Assembly: GCF_041435435.1 (NCBI RefSeq)
Contig: NZ_CP108494.1
Span: 3,630,501-3,694,500 of the forward strand
Reading direction: 5' to 3'
From: Streptomyces sp. NBC_01241
GTDB lineage: Bacteria > Actinomycetota > Actinomycetes > Streptomycetales > Streptomycetaceae
DNA: 64,000 bases
Every line of letters begins with the position of its first letter. Position 1 is the stretch's first letter. Positions 1-7,628 of this stretch are shown in pieces. Below the pieces are notes generated by a model, which saw only the letters and a list, made by a program, of their open reading frames with translations, was not told the DNA's origin and did no database searches. Made by a program: the position numbers and the translations under genes.

Positions 1-343
1 CGTCGTCCAGGATCGCGCGGACGGTGTCCGGATACAGCTCGGCGGTGTGGCCCGGCACGAAGAAGGTGGAGCGGATGCCGTGCGCGGCCAGCAACCGCAG
101 GATCCGGGGCACACCCCGGACCACGCCGTAGCGCCCCTCGGAGAGGGTGGTCAGCCGACGGGTGTACGAGGGACCCTCGCCGAGCCAGCCGGCCTCGGCG
201 TCGACGTCGAAGGTGAGGGACACCGCCGCGCCGGCGCCGCCGGGCCAGGCGAAGTCCGGGGACGCGGAGAACACCGCGTACGCGGAAGGTTCGGAGGATT
301 CGGGGGGTTCGTGCGGCCCGTGGGCCTGATCTGCCGGATGCAT
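1..343 (-). CDS. Polysaccharide deacetylase (NodB fold), 3' part outside window
   Basis: The first 114 residues of a leftward gene are visible, and the C-terminal part lies beyond base 1. The segment VSLTFDVDAEAGW (residues 41-53) carries the two Asp of the NodB motif (D46, D48), followed by STFFVPGHTAELYPD (92-106), typical of carbohydrate esterase 4-like deacetylases and of the allantoinase/cyclic imide hydrolase relatives. No signal peptide is seen, so a cytoplasmic enzyme of the latter type is more likely than a cell-wall enzyme. The ATG at 343 is the only good start before the divergent regulator. The Lrp-type gene at 590 is transcribed away from it and may control it. Substrate unknown. 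Confidence 0.8.
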   Translation of the reverse strand, partial: MHPADQAHGPHEPPESSEPSAYAVFSASPDFAWPGGAGAAVSLTFDVDAEAGWLGEGPSYTRRLTTLSEGRYGVVRGVPRILRLLAAHGIRSTFFVPGHTAELYPDTVRAILDD

Positions 344-442
344 CGTCACGACTCGCTTTCGTACGCGACCACAACGGAAAACTACGCATCGCGTAGCTCT
401 GGAGAGGCATGACTACGCGTTGCCATGCGCGAGCCAATGTAC

Positions 443-549
443 GGTGCGCAATACGCCATCACAAGGGGCTGGAGGGTGTGAAGTGCAGAAGATATTCAGG
501 TGAAGTCACGCATTGCGCACCCACGCGATCTCACGGCTGCGCATTGCAC
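443..549. promoter_or_regulatory. Inverted GTGCGCAAT half-sites, likely Lrp operator
   Basis: Between the divergent deacetylase and Lrp genes lie GGTGCGCAATACG (443-455) and its near-perfect inverse CGCATTGCGCACC (510-522), plus a further GCATTGCAC (541-549). A separate palindrome CTACGCATCGCGTAG sits near 381-396. Spaced inverted sites are what octameric Lrp/AsnC proteins bind. The link to the neighbouring regulator is inferred from position only. Confidence 0.5.
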
Positions 550-589
550 GACAGACCGTCGCACCGAGAGAGTGCTTAGGATCGACAGC

Positions 590-1063
590 ATGACCGACCT
601 GGACGACCTCGATCACGCGATCATCGCGGCCCTGGAAGAGGACGGACGCCGCGCATTCCGCGAGATCGCCCGCTCCCTGAACGTCTCCGAAGGGACCGTA
701 CGGGCCCGGTTCCGCCGCCTGGAGGAGACCGGCGTACTCAAGATCGCCGCCTTCGCCGACCCGGGCCTTCTGCGCGCGGGACGCCTGGCCCTGCTGTTTC
801 TCAAGGTCACCCCGTCGCACCACGAGTCCGTGGTGGCCGCGCTGTGCCGGCACCCCGAGGTCAGTTACGTCTCGACGATGCTGGGCAGGGCCGATGTCTT
901 CGCCCAGGTCCTGGTCGCCGACGACAACGAGCTGTGGACCTTCCTCCAGCAGAAGGTCCGCCCGTTGGAGGGCGTCGAGGACACCGAGGCGGTCCCCGAA
1001 ATCGCCGTCCACAAGCTGTGGTTCAACGGCAGGATCCCCCTGCCGACCCCGACGACGGACTGA
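590..1063 (+). CDS. Lrp/AsnC family transcriptional regulator
   Basis: 157 residues. Residues 5-60 form the N-terminal winged helix-turn-helix (DLDHAIIAALEEDGRRAFREI, then SEGTVRARFRRLEETGV); residues 70-145 are the RAM ligand-binding/oligomerisation domain (LLFLKVTPSHHESVV... GRADVFAQVLVAD). The ATG at 590 is chosen because the family begins about 5 residues before the first helix; an in-frame ATG at 500 would add 30 residues that resemble no Lrp protein and would cross the operator-like repeats. It is divergent from the deacetylase gene, the usual arrangement for a local Lrp regulator of an amino-acid or amide catabolic gene. Ligand unknown. Confidence 0.85.
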   Translation: MTDLDDLDHAIIAALEEDGRRAFREIARSLNVSEGTVRARFRRLEETGVLKIAAFADPGLLRAGRLALLFLKVTPSHHESVVAALCRHPEVSYVSTMLGRADVFAQVLVADDNELWTFLQQKVRPLEGVEDTEAVPEIAVHKLWFNGRIPLPTPTTD

Positions 1064-1128
1064 ATCAGCGGGCGTACCGGAATCTCCCGAACTCGCCGGA
1101 ACGAATCGGCGATCCGGCTCCTCTGTGG

Positions 1129-1147
1129 GGTGACGCATCCCGTCACC
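1129..1147. promoter_or_regulatory. Palindrome GGTGACG-N5-CGTCACC
   Basis: A perfect 7-bp inverted repeat with a CATCC spacer stands 34 bases before the ATG of the DUF3995 gene, in the right place for an operator. Its TGACG/CGTCA arms match those of the three operators at 7510, 7571 and 9407, but the spacer is 5 rather than 3 bases, so it need not bind the same protein. Confidence 0.4.
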
Positions 1148-1180
1148 ACCGGCCACCGGCCCTCACAGAGGAGCACCCCC

Positions 1181-1657
1181 ATGAACCCCACCCGGCGCGC
1201 ACCCGTCGCGGCCGCCGCCGTCGCCACCGTCCTCACCGCCGACGGACTGCTGCACGTGCTCTGGTCCACCGGCATCACCTGGCCCGCGCACGACGCCACG
1301 TCCCTCTCCTACGCCGTACTCGGCATCGACGCGCCCTTCACCCCGCCCGTGGTCCTCCCCCTGGCCGCCGTGCTGTTCACCGGCGCCGCCCTGGTCACCG
1401 CCCGCGCCCGCCTGGGCCGCACCCACCGCCTGGGCCGGCTGCTCCAGGCCGGCACCGTGGCCGTCGCCTGCGGCACCGCGCTGCGCGGCCTCGCCGGGAC
1501 CGCCTGGGCGTTCGGGCTGCGCACCGGGCTGGACGACGGGGCGGGCGACACGTTCCACTGGCTCAACCTGGCGCTCTACACCCCCGTCTGCCTGCTGCTC
1601 GCGGCCGCCGCACTCCGGGTGGCGGCCGGGGAGGAAGCCCCGACCCGTGACCGATGA
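1181..1657 (+). CDS. DUF3995 membrane protein
   Basis: 158 residues with four hydrophobic stretches: about 8-30, 55-80, 90-115 and 130-152. The opening TADGLLHVLWSTGITWP and the closing segment FHWLNLALYTPVCLLLA fit the DUF3995 family, small four-helix membrane proteins of unknown function in actinobacteria. The ATG at 1181 follows AGAGGAG. Its 3' end overlaps the sigma factor gene by 11 bases, so the two are translationally coupled. In the databases I recall DUF3995 genes often sit next to ECF-like sigma genes; here no classical anti-sigma factor is visible, so the membrane protein is a candidate partner (inference). Confidence 0.75.
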   Translation: MNPTRRAPVAAAAVATVLTADGLLHVLWSTGITWPAHDATSLSYAVLGIDAPFTPPVVLPLAAVLFTGAALVTARARLGRTHRLGRLLQAGTVAVACGTALRGLAGTAWAFGLRTGLDDGAGDTFHWLNLALYTPVCLLLAAAALRVAAGEEAPTRDR

Positions 1658-2153
1658 CCACGACCGCACCATCCGGCTGGTGCGCGCGGCCCAACACGGC
1701 GACACGATCGCCATGAACGAACTCCTCGACGCCCTCACCCCGTACGCGGACCGCATCTGCACGCCCATCGCCCTGGCCGACGGGCCGGACGCCGTCCAGG
1801 AGACCCTCGTCGCCGTCTTCCGCGGCCTGCGCTCCCTCAAGGAACCGGCGGCGCTGTACGGATGGATGCGCGCCATCGCCTGCCGGGAGGCGGTCCGTGT
1901 CGCGCGCCGCACCGCACGCTCCGTCCCGGCGGACCTCACCACCGTCCCTCAGCGCGGCGACCCGCAACTGGCCACCGACATAGGCGACGTCCTCGCCCGC
2001 CTCTCCCCCGAACACCGCGCCGTCCTCGTCCTGCGCGACGTCGAGGGCCTCGACGAACAATCCGCCGCCGCACTCCTCGGCCTGCGGGTCGGCACCGTCA
2101 AGTCACGGCTGCACCGGGCCCGGGACTCCTTCCGGAAGGCATGGACGTCATGA
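1647..2153 (+). CDS. ECF-type RNA polymerase sigma factor
   Basis: 168 residues from a GTG preceded by GAGGAAG. Region 2 covers about 8-75 (LVRAAQHGD... DAVQETLVAVFRGLRSL... WMRAIACREAVR) and region 4 about 112-162 (LSPEHRAVLVLRDVEGLDEQ, then GTVKSRLHRARDSF), the helix-turn-helix that reads the -35 element. Length and domain order are normal for group 4 sigma factors. It overlaps the upstream DUF3995 gene and the downstream gene by a few bases (ATGA), so three genes form one unit. No zinc-binding anti-sigma protein with HxxxCxxC is present in the operon. Confidence 0.88.
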   Translation: MTDDHDRTIRLVRAAQHGDTIAMNELLDALTPYADRICTPIALADGPDAVQETLVAVFRGLRSLKEPAALYGWMRAIACREAVRVARRTARSVPADLTTVPQRGDPQLATDIGDVLARLSPEHRAVLVLRDVEGLDEQSAAALLGLRVGTVKSRLHRARDSFRKAWTS

Positions 2154-2662
2154 CCGAATTCCCCCGCCCCCAGTGGCCCACCACCCCCGGCCTCGACCCG
2201 GTCCGCCGCCTGCACGCCCTCGCGGCGGGCGTCCGCGGCGCCCGCGTCACCACCCGCGAGATCCCCGCCCCCTACGCCACCGTCCACCCGCTCCTGGCGG
2301 ACATCGACGGCGAACTGTCCCACCTGGTCCCCGACATGCGCCGCCTGAAGCTCACCCGCACGGACGGCGACCGCATCGAGGCCATGGCCCACAGCCGCTT
2401 CGGCATGCACGCCCGCTTCCACGGCGTGCGCCGCCCCGGCTGGCTCTGGCTGCAGAGCCGCTTCCTCCTGATCGGCCTGGCGGCCACCCCGTCCCCCACT
2501 GCCCCCGGCCACACCCTGGTCGCCTTCACGGGCGGCGTACGCGTCCCGGGCCGCGCGGCCCTGATCCCCATCGGCGTGGGCCGAGCAGGCCGCCGGGTCC
2601 TGGACCGTCTGGACGCCCGCCTGGGGGAAACCGGGCCGCACCGGGGCGGGCACGGTCACTGA
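2150..2662 (+). CDS. Unknown protein, third gene of the sigma operon
   Basis: 170 residues, ATG overlapping the sigma stop codon (ATGA). An in-frame ATG at 2141 is possible. The protein is Arg/Pro-rich at the start, then shows DGDRIEAMAHSRFGMHARFHGV (about 81-102) and WLWLQSRFLLIGLAATP, followed by a beta-rich end. This pattern resembles proteins of the SRPBCC/START-like type, but I cannot assign it. No membrane helix. Coupling to the sigma gene suggests a role in the same response, perhaps modulating or executing it. Confidence 0.6.
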   Translation: MTEFPRPQWPTTPGLDPVRRLHALAAGVRGARVTTREIPAPYATVHPLLADIDGELSHLVPDMRRLKLTRTDGDRIEAMAHSRFGMHARFHGVRRPGWLWLQSRFLLIGLAATPSPTAPGHTLVAFTGGVRVPGRAALIPIGVGRAGRRVLDRLDARLGETGPHRGGHGH

Positions 2663-2675
2663 GGCGATCCGGCCC

Positions 2676-2858
2676 TCAGTCCTCGACGACCAGCGCCGGA
2701 GTCTCCTTCGTCAGCACTTCACCGCGGAAGAACGAAGGGCTCCTGCGCGGGTAGAAGACACCGGTCGCCACGCCCGCCGTGACCGTGGCCTTCCCCGGGG
2801 TCCGCAACCGCGGGTGGACGCGGGCGTACGAGGCGGGCAGGGCCTCGTACGCGGACAT
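2676..2858 (-). pseudogene. Short coding-like remnant, 60 aa
   Basis: An open frame on the minus strand ends with TKETPALVVED and uses G/C at most third positions (for example CCG GCG CTG GTC GTC GAG GAC), so it looks like former or present coding sequence. The ATG at 2858 has no ribosome binding site, and a longer frame to 2927 would run through the terminator hairpin. I do not recognise the family. A C-terminal remnant of a lost gene is the simplest reading; a real 60-aa protein is not excluded. Confidence 0.3.
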
Positions 2859-2881
2859 CGCCAGGACCGTGCGGGCAAATT

Positions 2882-2918
2882 TTCCCGTGGGTGTCCGCTC
2901 AGCGGACACCCACGGGAA
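2882..2918 (-). terminator. Terminator of the aldehyde dehydrogenase operon
   Basis: An 18-bp perfect inverted repeat (arms 2882-2899 and 2901-2918) lies 21 bases past the aldehyde dehydrogenase stop codon. Read leftward, the stem is followed by AAAATTTG, so it is a plausible terminator for the leftward operon. Confidence 0.75.
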
Positions 2919-2938
2919 CACGTACACCGCTCGCCGGT

Positions 2939-4399
2939 TCAGCCCGGCCAGACGATCGCCTGGAGTTCGCTGTACGCGTGCAGGGCGTACGAGCCGACGT
3001 CACGCCCGACACCGCTCTTCTTGAACCCGCCGAACGGGGCCTCCATGTTGCGCCCGATGGTGTTCACGCCGACCCCGCCGGCGCGCAGCCGCCGGGCCAC
3101 CCGGAAGGCGCGTGCCACGTCCGAGGACCAGACGTAGTCGATCAGTCCGTAGTCGCTGTCGTTGGCGAGCGCGATGGCCTCCTCCTCGTCGTCGAAGGGG
3201 ACGACCACGACGACCGGGCCGAAGATCTCCTCGCGGACGACGCGCATGTCGTTGGTGCAGTCGGCGAGGAGGGCCGGCGCGACGTAGAAGCCCCGGTCGG
3301 GTCCGGCCGGGCGTTCGCCGCCCGTGACGATCCTGGCCCCCTCCTTCCGCCCCAGCTCGATGTACGACTCGACGCGGTCGCGGTGGGCGGCGGAGATGAC
3401 CGGCCCGACGACTGTTCCCCTGACCGTCGGATCGCCCACCGTCAGATGGCCCGCGTACGCGGCGAGCCGTTCGATCAGGGCGTCGTGGGCCGCGCGCTGG
3501 ACGAGGACGCGGGTCGGGGCCGTACAGATCTGTCCGCTGTAGAAGGAGAACGTGGTGCCGATGCCCGCCGCCGCGGAGTCGAGGTCCGCGTCGTCCAGGA
3601 CGACGGCGGCGCCCTTCCCGCCCAGCTCCATCAGCTGCCGCTTCATGGAGCGCCCGCACACCTCGGCGATGCGCTGCCCGACGGCGGTGGAGCCGGTGAA
3701 GCTGACCATGTCGACGTCCGGTGAGTCGACGGCCGCCTCCCCCGCGTCCGGGCCCGACCCGGTGACGACGTTGACGACGCCCGCCGGGACACCGGCCGCT
3801 TCGAGCGCCTCGGCCATCCGGTAGACGGAGAGCGGGTCCTGCGGTGCGGGTTTCACGACGACCGTGTTGCCCATGGCGAGTGCGGGGGCGATCTTGCCGG
3901 CCGGGTTGGCCCAGGGGTTGTTGTACGAGGTGATGCAGGTGACGACGCCGACCGGCTGGCGTACGGCCAGCGCCCCGAAGATTCCGGCCCGGCCCATCGG
4001 ACCGGCCTCGTTGATCTGCGGTGCGACGGCTTCCTCGACCGGCTCCAGGGCGCCCTTGGCGTACCGGCGGAAGCGGGCGGCGCCGACGGCGACCTGCATG
4101 CCCCTGGCCGTTGCCGTGGTGGCGCCGCTCTCCGCCTGGGCGAGCGCGGCGTTGCCGGTCAGGTCGCGCTGCATCAGGTCGGCGGCCCGGTCGAGGATCG
4201 CGGCCCGCTCCTCGGGGCGGGTGCGGGACCAGGTGGCGAACGCCTCGCGGGCCGCGGCTGCCGCCGCGTACACCTGCGCGCGGCTCGCCTCGGGGGCGAG
4301 GCCGACGGTGTCCTCCGTCGCCGGGTTGATCACCTCGTAGTGGCCGTGATCCGGTTCGGTCCACTCGCCGCCGATGAAGAGGCGCTGGGGTGTGGTCAC
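2939..4399 (-). CDS. NAD(P)-dependent aldehyde dehydrogenase
   Basis: 486 residues, normal for the ALDH superfamily. Visible active-site residues: N161 in TSYNNPWANP, E258 in LMELGGKGA, and the catalytic C292 in GQICTAPTR; the C-terminal EIFGPV and FGGFKKSGVGRD segments are typical. It would oxidise an aldehyde to the acid, using NAD or NADP. The GTG at 4399 overlaps the stop of the amidohydrolase (GTGA), which fixes the start and shows coupling. Together with the upstream amidohydrolase and the two flavin or F420 monooxygenases it suggests breakdown of an amide or cyclic compound. Substrate unknown. Confidence 0.9.
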   Translation of the reverse strand: MTTPQRLFIGGEWTEPDHGHYEVINPATEDTVGLAPEASRAQVYAAAAAAREAFATWSRTRPEERAAILDRAADLMQRDLTGNAALAQAESGATTATARGMQVAVGAARFRRYAKGALEPVEEAVAPQINEAGPMGRAGIFGALAVRQPVGVVTCITSYNNPWANPAGKIAPALAMGNTVVVKPAPQDPLSVYRMAEALEAAGVPAGVVNVVTGSGPDAGEAAVDSPDVDMVSFTGSTAVGQRIAEVCGRSMKRQLMELGGKGAAVVLDDADLDSAAAGIGTTFSFYSGQICTAPTRVLVQRAAHDALIERLAAYAGHLTVGDPTVRGTVVGPVISAAHRDRVESYIELGRKEGARIVTGGERPAGPDRGFYVAPALLADCTNDMRVVREEIFGPVVVVVPFDDEEEAIALANDSDYGLIDYVWSSDVARAFRVARRLRAGGVGVNTIGRNMEAPFGGFKKSGVGRDVGSYALHAYSELQAIVWPG

Positions 4400-6135
4400 A
4401 GTGTGCTCACCGTCCGGGTGTCGCGGCCCGAGCGGAGCACCGTACCGGGGACCGCGCCGGTCACTTTGTCGTCGCGCAGGGTCTCCACGCCGTTGACGCG
4501 GACCGACACGATGCCGATGGCCTTGGCGTCGAGACGGGGGCTGTCGCCGGGCAGATCGTGTACGAGGGTGGCGGGCCCGGCGTCGATGCGTTCGGGGTCG
4601 AAGAGGACGAGGTCGGCGTGGAAGCCCTCCTCGATCCTGCCGCGGCCTCGAAGCCCGAAGAGGCGGGCGGGGTCGTCCGTGAGCATCTTGACGGCCTGTT
4701 CGAGAGGGAGGAGCTTGCGTCGGCGCAGGCAGTCGCCGAGGAAGCGGGTGGTGTACGGGGCCCCGCACATCCGGTCCAGGTGCGCGCCCGCGTCGGAGCC
4801 GCCGAGCATGACGTCCTCGTGTTCCCAGGTCTGCCGGCGCAGCTCCCAGGAGTCGGGGTCGTTGTCGGTGGGCATGGGCCACAGCACCGTACGCAGGTCG
4901 TCGGCGGCGCAGATCTCGACGAGGCAGTGGAAGGGGTCCTGGCCGCGTTCGGCGGCGATGTCGCGGACGACGCGTCCGCTCAGTCCCTCGTTGGCCGCGC
5001 TGTACGTGTCCCCGATGACGTACCGACCGAAGTCGGCGAGCCGGCGGAAGACGCCGGCCTCCTTGCTGTCGGCGCGGCGCAGCATCTCGGTGCGGGTGGC
5101 GGCGTCGCGGAGCCGTTCGATGCGTTCGGGGACGGGCAAGGCAAGGATGTCGCCCCAGCCGGGGATGAGGTTGAGGGCGCAGAAGGTGCCGAGCGACATG
5201 TTCATGGGCGTGAGGATCGGCATGGTGAGGGCGACGATCCGGCCGCCGGCCCGCCGGGCGCGTTCGCTGGGGACGAGCTGGCGGGGGACGCGTTCGGGGA
5301 TGGCGGCGTCGATGGTGAGGACGTTCCAGTTCAGCGGGCGTCCGGCGATGGCGGTCATGTCGACGAGGAGGTCGATCTCCTCGTCGGAGAACTGGTCGAG
5401 GCAGCCCGCGACAATCGCTTCGAGCTGCGTTCCCTCGTGTTCACCGACGGCACGGGAGAGGGCGAGGAGCTCCTCGGGCAGCGCGTGCCGGGAGGCGACG
5501 GGTTGTCCGTCCCCGTCGGAGTGGGTGGCGGACTGGGTGGTGGAAAGGCCCCAGGCCCCGGCGTCCATGGCGTCGTGGAAGAGCGCCAGCATGGCGGCCA
5601 GCTGCCCGGGTGTGGGCTGTCCGCCGATCGCGTCGGCGCCCATGACGTGCCGGCGCAGGGCGCAGTGGCCGACCATGAACCCGGCGTTGACGGCGATCCG
5701 CCCTTCGAGGGCGTCGAGGTATTCGCGGAAGCTGGACCAGGTCCAGTCGACGCCCTCCTCCAGGGCCTTGAGCGCCATGCCCTCGACCCGCGCCATCATG
5801 CGGCGGGTGTAGTCGGCGTCCTCGGGGCGTTCGGGGTGGAGCGGGGCGAGGGTGAATCCGCAGTTGCCACCGGCGACGGTGGTGACGCCGTGGTTCATGG
5901 ACGGGGTGGCGTACGGGTCCCAGAAGAGCTGGGCGTCGTAGTGGGTGTGCGGGTCGACGAAGCCGGGGGCGAGGACGAGTCCGGTGGCGTCCTCGGTGGT
6001 GACGGCCTCCTCGGTGAGCGTGCCCGGTTCGGCGATGACGGCGATGCGCCCGTCGCGCAGGCCGATGTCGGCGGGGTACGAGGGTCCGCCGGTGCCGTCC
6101 ACGACGGTCGCTCCGCGGATGAGGTGGTCGAGCAT
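4396..6135 (-). CDS. Amidohydrolase, N-acyl-D-amino acid deacylase family
   Basis: 579 residues. The N-terminal beta segment (residues 1-55) is followed by APGFVDPHTHYDAQLFWDP (56-74), where H63 and H65 are the HxH metal ligands of the amidohydrolase barrel. GGNCGFTLAP, VGHCALRR and LGGSDAGAHLDRMCG (late in the barrel, the metal-binding Asp) match D-aminoacylase-like proteins, which cleave N-acyl-D-amino acids or related amides. The C-terminal GRGRIEEGFHADLVLFDPERI is the usual return to the beta sandwich. ATG after GAAGGGAACC. Coupled to the aldehyde dehydrogenase. The exact substrate cannot be read from sequence. Confidence 0.85.
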   Translation of the reverse strand: MLDHLIRGATVVDGTGGPSYPADIGLRDGRIAVIAEPGTLTEEAVTTEDATGLVLAPGFVDPHTHYDAQLFWDPYATPSMNHGVTTVAGGNCGFTLAPLHPERPEDADYTRRMMARVEGMALKALEEGVDWTWSSFREYLDALEGRIAVNAGFMVGHCALRRHVMGADAIGGQPTPGQLAAMLALFHDAMDAGAWGLSTTQSATHSDGDGQPVASRHALPEELLALSRAVGEHEGTQLEAIVAGCLDQFSDEEIDLLVDMTAIAGRPLNWNVLTIDAAIPERVPRQLVPSERARRAGGRIVALTMPILTPMNMSLGTFCALNLIPGWGDILALPVPERIERLRDAATRTEMLRRADSKEAGVFRRLADFGRYVIGDTYSAANEGLSGRVVRDIAAERGQDPFHCLVEICAADDLRTVLWPMPTDNDPDSWELRRQTWEHEDVMLGGSDAGAHLDRMCGAPYTTRFLGDCLRRRKLLPLEQAVKMLTDDPARLFGLRGRGRIEEGFHADLVLFDPERIDAGPATLVHDLPGDSPRLDAKAIGIVSVRVNGVETLRDDKVTGAVPGTVLRSGRDTRTVSTL

Positions 6136-6162
6136 GACGGGGTTCCCTTCTGTGGTGTGTGG

Positions 6163-6203
6163 GGGGCCGGGGTGCGCACGGCCGCACCGCGCACCCCGGC
6201 CCC
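6163..6203 (-). terminator. Hairpin between LLM gene and amidohydrolase
   Basis: A 15-bp perfect stem (6163-6177 with 6189-6203, 11-base loop) stands just before the amidohydrolase ribosome binding site. It could end transcription coming from the LLM gene, or act in the leader of the amidohydrolase mRNA. No T-run follows it. Confidence 0.45.
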
Positions 6204-6243
6204 ACGGAGCGGCGGTCCGGGAAGACGCCGCTGGTCGGGGGAG

Positions 6244-6354
6244 TCAAGCCCCTCCGGCGAGGCTGAAAACCAAGCCCGACCGGCAAAATCAAGCCCCTCC
6301 GGCGATTGAGGAGCGGGGGTCCGGGGGCAGCGGGGTTCGGGGGCAGCGCCCCCG
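6244..6354. repeat. Dispersed intergenic repeat, copy A
   Basis: Contains TCAAGCCCCTCCGGCGA (6244-6260) and a longer copy starting TCAAGCCCCTCCGGCGATTG (6289), followed by GAGGAGCGGGGGTCC and a GGGGGCAGCGCCCCC hairpin. Related copies are at 34871 and 42107. Similar intergenic elements are, from memory, common in Streptomyces genomes. Confidence 0.7.
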
Positions 6355-6362
6355 AGACTCCC

Positions 6363-7484
6363 CTACGCCGCGCCGCGGAACCGCGAGGTCCGATGCACCG
6401 GATCCGTATCGATCTCCGGAATCACGTGTTCCCCGATCAGCTTGATCGAGTTCAGCGTGTCCTCACGGCTCATCCCCACCGGCAGCCCGAAGCTCAGCTG
6501 ATCCGCCCCCGCCTGCTCCCACCGCTTGCACTGCCGCAGCACCTCGTCGGGATCGCCGCAGATCATCAGCTCCTCCGCGATCAGGAGCTCGATGATCTCC
6601 TCGGAGTACTCCGGCAGCAGCTCGGGCCACTCCGGTATGCCCTCGGGCCGGGGGAACGTGTCGTGGTAGCGGAACAGCAGCGACTGCAGGTAGTTCAGCC
6701 CGCCGCCCACCGCGATCTCGACGGCCTTCGCGTGCGTCTCGGCGCAGATGGCCGTGGACGTGACCATGACGTTGTCATTGACGAAGTCCCCGACGGGTTC
6801 GGCGTCCTTGACCGCCGTCTTGTAGGACTCGACGACCCACTCCATGTCGGAAACCTTCTGCACGCTGAAGCCCAGCACGCCGAGCCCCTTCTTCCCCGCC
6901 ATCGCGTACGAGGACGGCGACCCGGCCGCGTACCACATCGCCGGGTGCGACTTCCCGTACGGCTTGGGCAGGATCTTGCGCGGCGGCAGCGACCAGTGCT
7001 TGCCCTGGAAGCCGACGTACTCGTCCTGGAGCCACATCTTGGGGAACTCGGCGATCGTCTCTTCCCAGAGTTCCTTGGTGTGGTTCATGTCGGTGATGCC
7101 CGGCATGAAGCCCAGGATCTCGTGGCTGCCGGCCCCGCGCCCGGAGCCGAATTCGAAGCGGCCCTCGGAGAGGTGGTCGAGCATGGCGACCTTCTCGGCC
7201 ACCTTCACCGGGTGGTTGACGGGGGCGAGCGGGTTGAAGATCCCGGATCCGAGGTGGATGCGGTCGGTGGCGTGCGCGAGGTAACCCAGGTACACATCGT
7301 TGGCCGAGAGATGCGAGTACTCCTCCAGGAAGTGATGCTCGGAGGCCCAGGCGTACTTGAAGCCGGACTTGTCCGCCTGGATGACGTACTCGGTCTCCTC
7401 GATCAGCGCCTTGTGCTCAGCCCCGGGGTCGGTCCTGGCCCGCGCGGCGGGCACGTACCCCTGTACAAAGAGCCCGAATTCCAA
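6363..7484 (-). CDS. LLM class flavin-dependent oxidoreductase
   Basis: 373 residues of a luciferase-like TIM barrel: GFKYAWASEHHFLEEYSHLS (about 40-60), LGSGIFNPLAPVNHPVKVAEKVAMLDHLSEGRFEFGSGRGAG, and MWYAAGSPSSYAMAGKKGLGVLGFS. These mark the bacterial luciferase-like monooxygenases that use FMNH2 or F420. The start is a TTG at 7484; GGTGAACCCCC lies upstream, a weak binding site. Two TGACG-CAT-CGTCA palindromes lie in its promoter. It belongs with the second LLM enzyme and SDR upstream in what looks like one regulon, probably oxidation of a small organic compound. Confidence 0.85.
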   Translation of the reverse strand: MEFGLFVQGYVPAARARTDPGAEHKALIEETEYVIQADKSGFKYAWASEHHFLEEYSHLSANDVYLGYLAHATDRIHLGSGIFNPLAPVNHPVKVAEKVAMLDHLSEGRFEFGSGRGAGSHEILGFMPGITDMNHTKELWEETIAEFPKMWLQDEYVGFQGKHWSLPPRKILPKPYGKSHPAMWYAAGSPSSYAMAGKKGLGVLGFSVQKVSDMEWVVESYKTAVKDAEPVGDFVNDNVMVTSTAICAETHAKAVEIAVGGGLNYLQSLLFRYHDTFPRPEGIPEWPELLPEYSEEIIELLIAEELMICGDPDEVLRQCKRWEQAGADQLSFGLPVGMSREDTLNSIKLIGEHVIPEIDTDPVHRTSRFRGAA

Positions 7485-7509
7485 GGGGGTTCACCGTCCT
7501 CAATCGTTT

Positions 7510-7524
7510 CTGACGCATCGTCAG
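7510..7524. promoter_or_regulatory. Operator CTGACG-CAT-CGTCAG, copy 1
   Basis: Perfect 6-bp inverted repeat with a CAT spacer, 26 bases before the start of the LLM gene. It is identical in its 13-base core to the site at 9407. This size and symmetry suit a TetR-family repressor. Confidence 0.65.
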
Positions 7525-7570
7525 TTCTTGATGCTCCAGACTGTTCCACCGGCACCCGCACCCGTCAATA

Positions 7571-7587
7571 CCTGACGCACCGTCAGG
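7571..7587. promoter_or_regulatory. Operator CCTGACG-CAC-CGTCAGG, copy 2
   Basis: Perfect 7-bp inverted repeat with a CAC spacer, between the SDR stop and the LLM gene. Two operators 61 bases apart (start to start) suggest a strongly controlled promoter for the LLM gene and the downstream amidohydrolase and aldehyde dehydrogenase. Confidence 0.65.
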
Positions 7588-7628
7588 TCCACTGGAGGGG
7601 ATCCCGGGGAACGGCCGGAGGCGGCCGC

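Noticed and set aside
4390..6309. Long plus-strand frame opposite the amidohydrolase
   Set aside because: Shadow of a gene with clear HxH and metal motifs; the plus frame is a Gly/Val/Asp-rich artefact of high GC.
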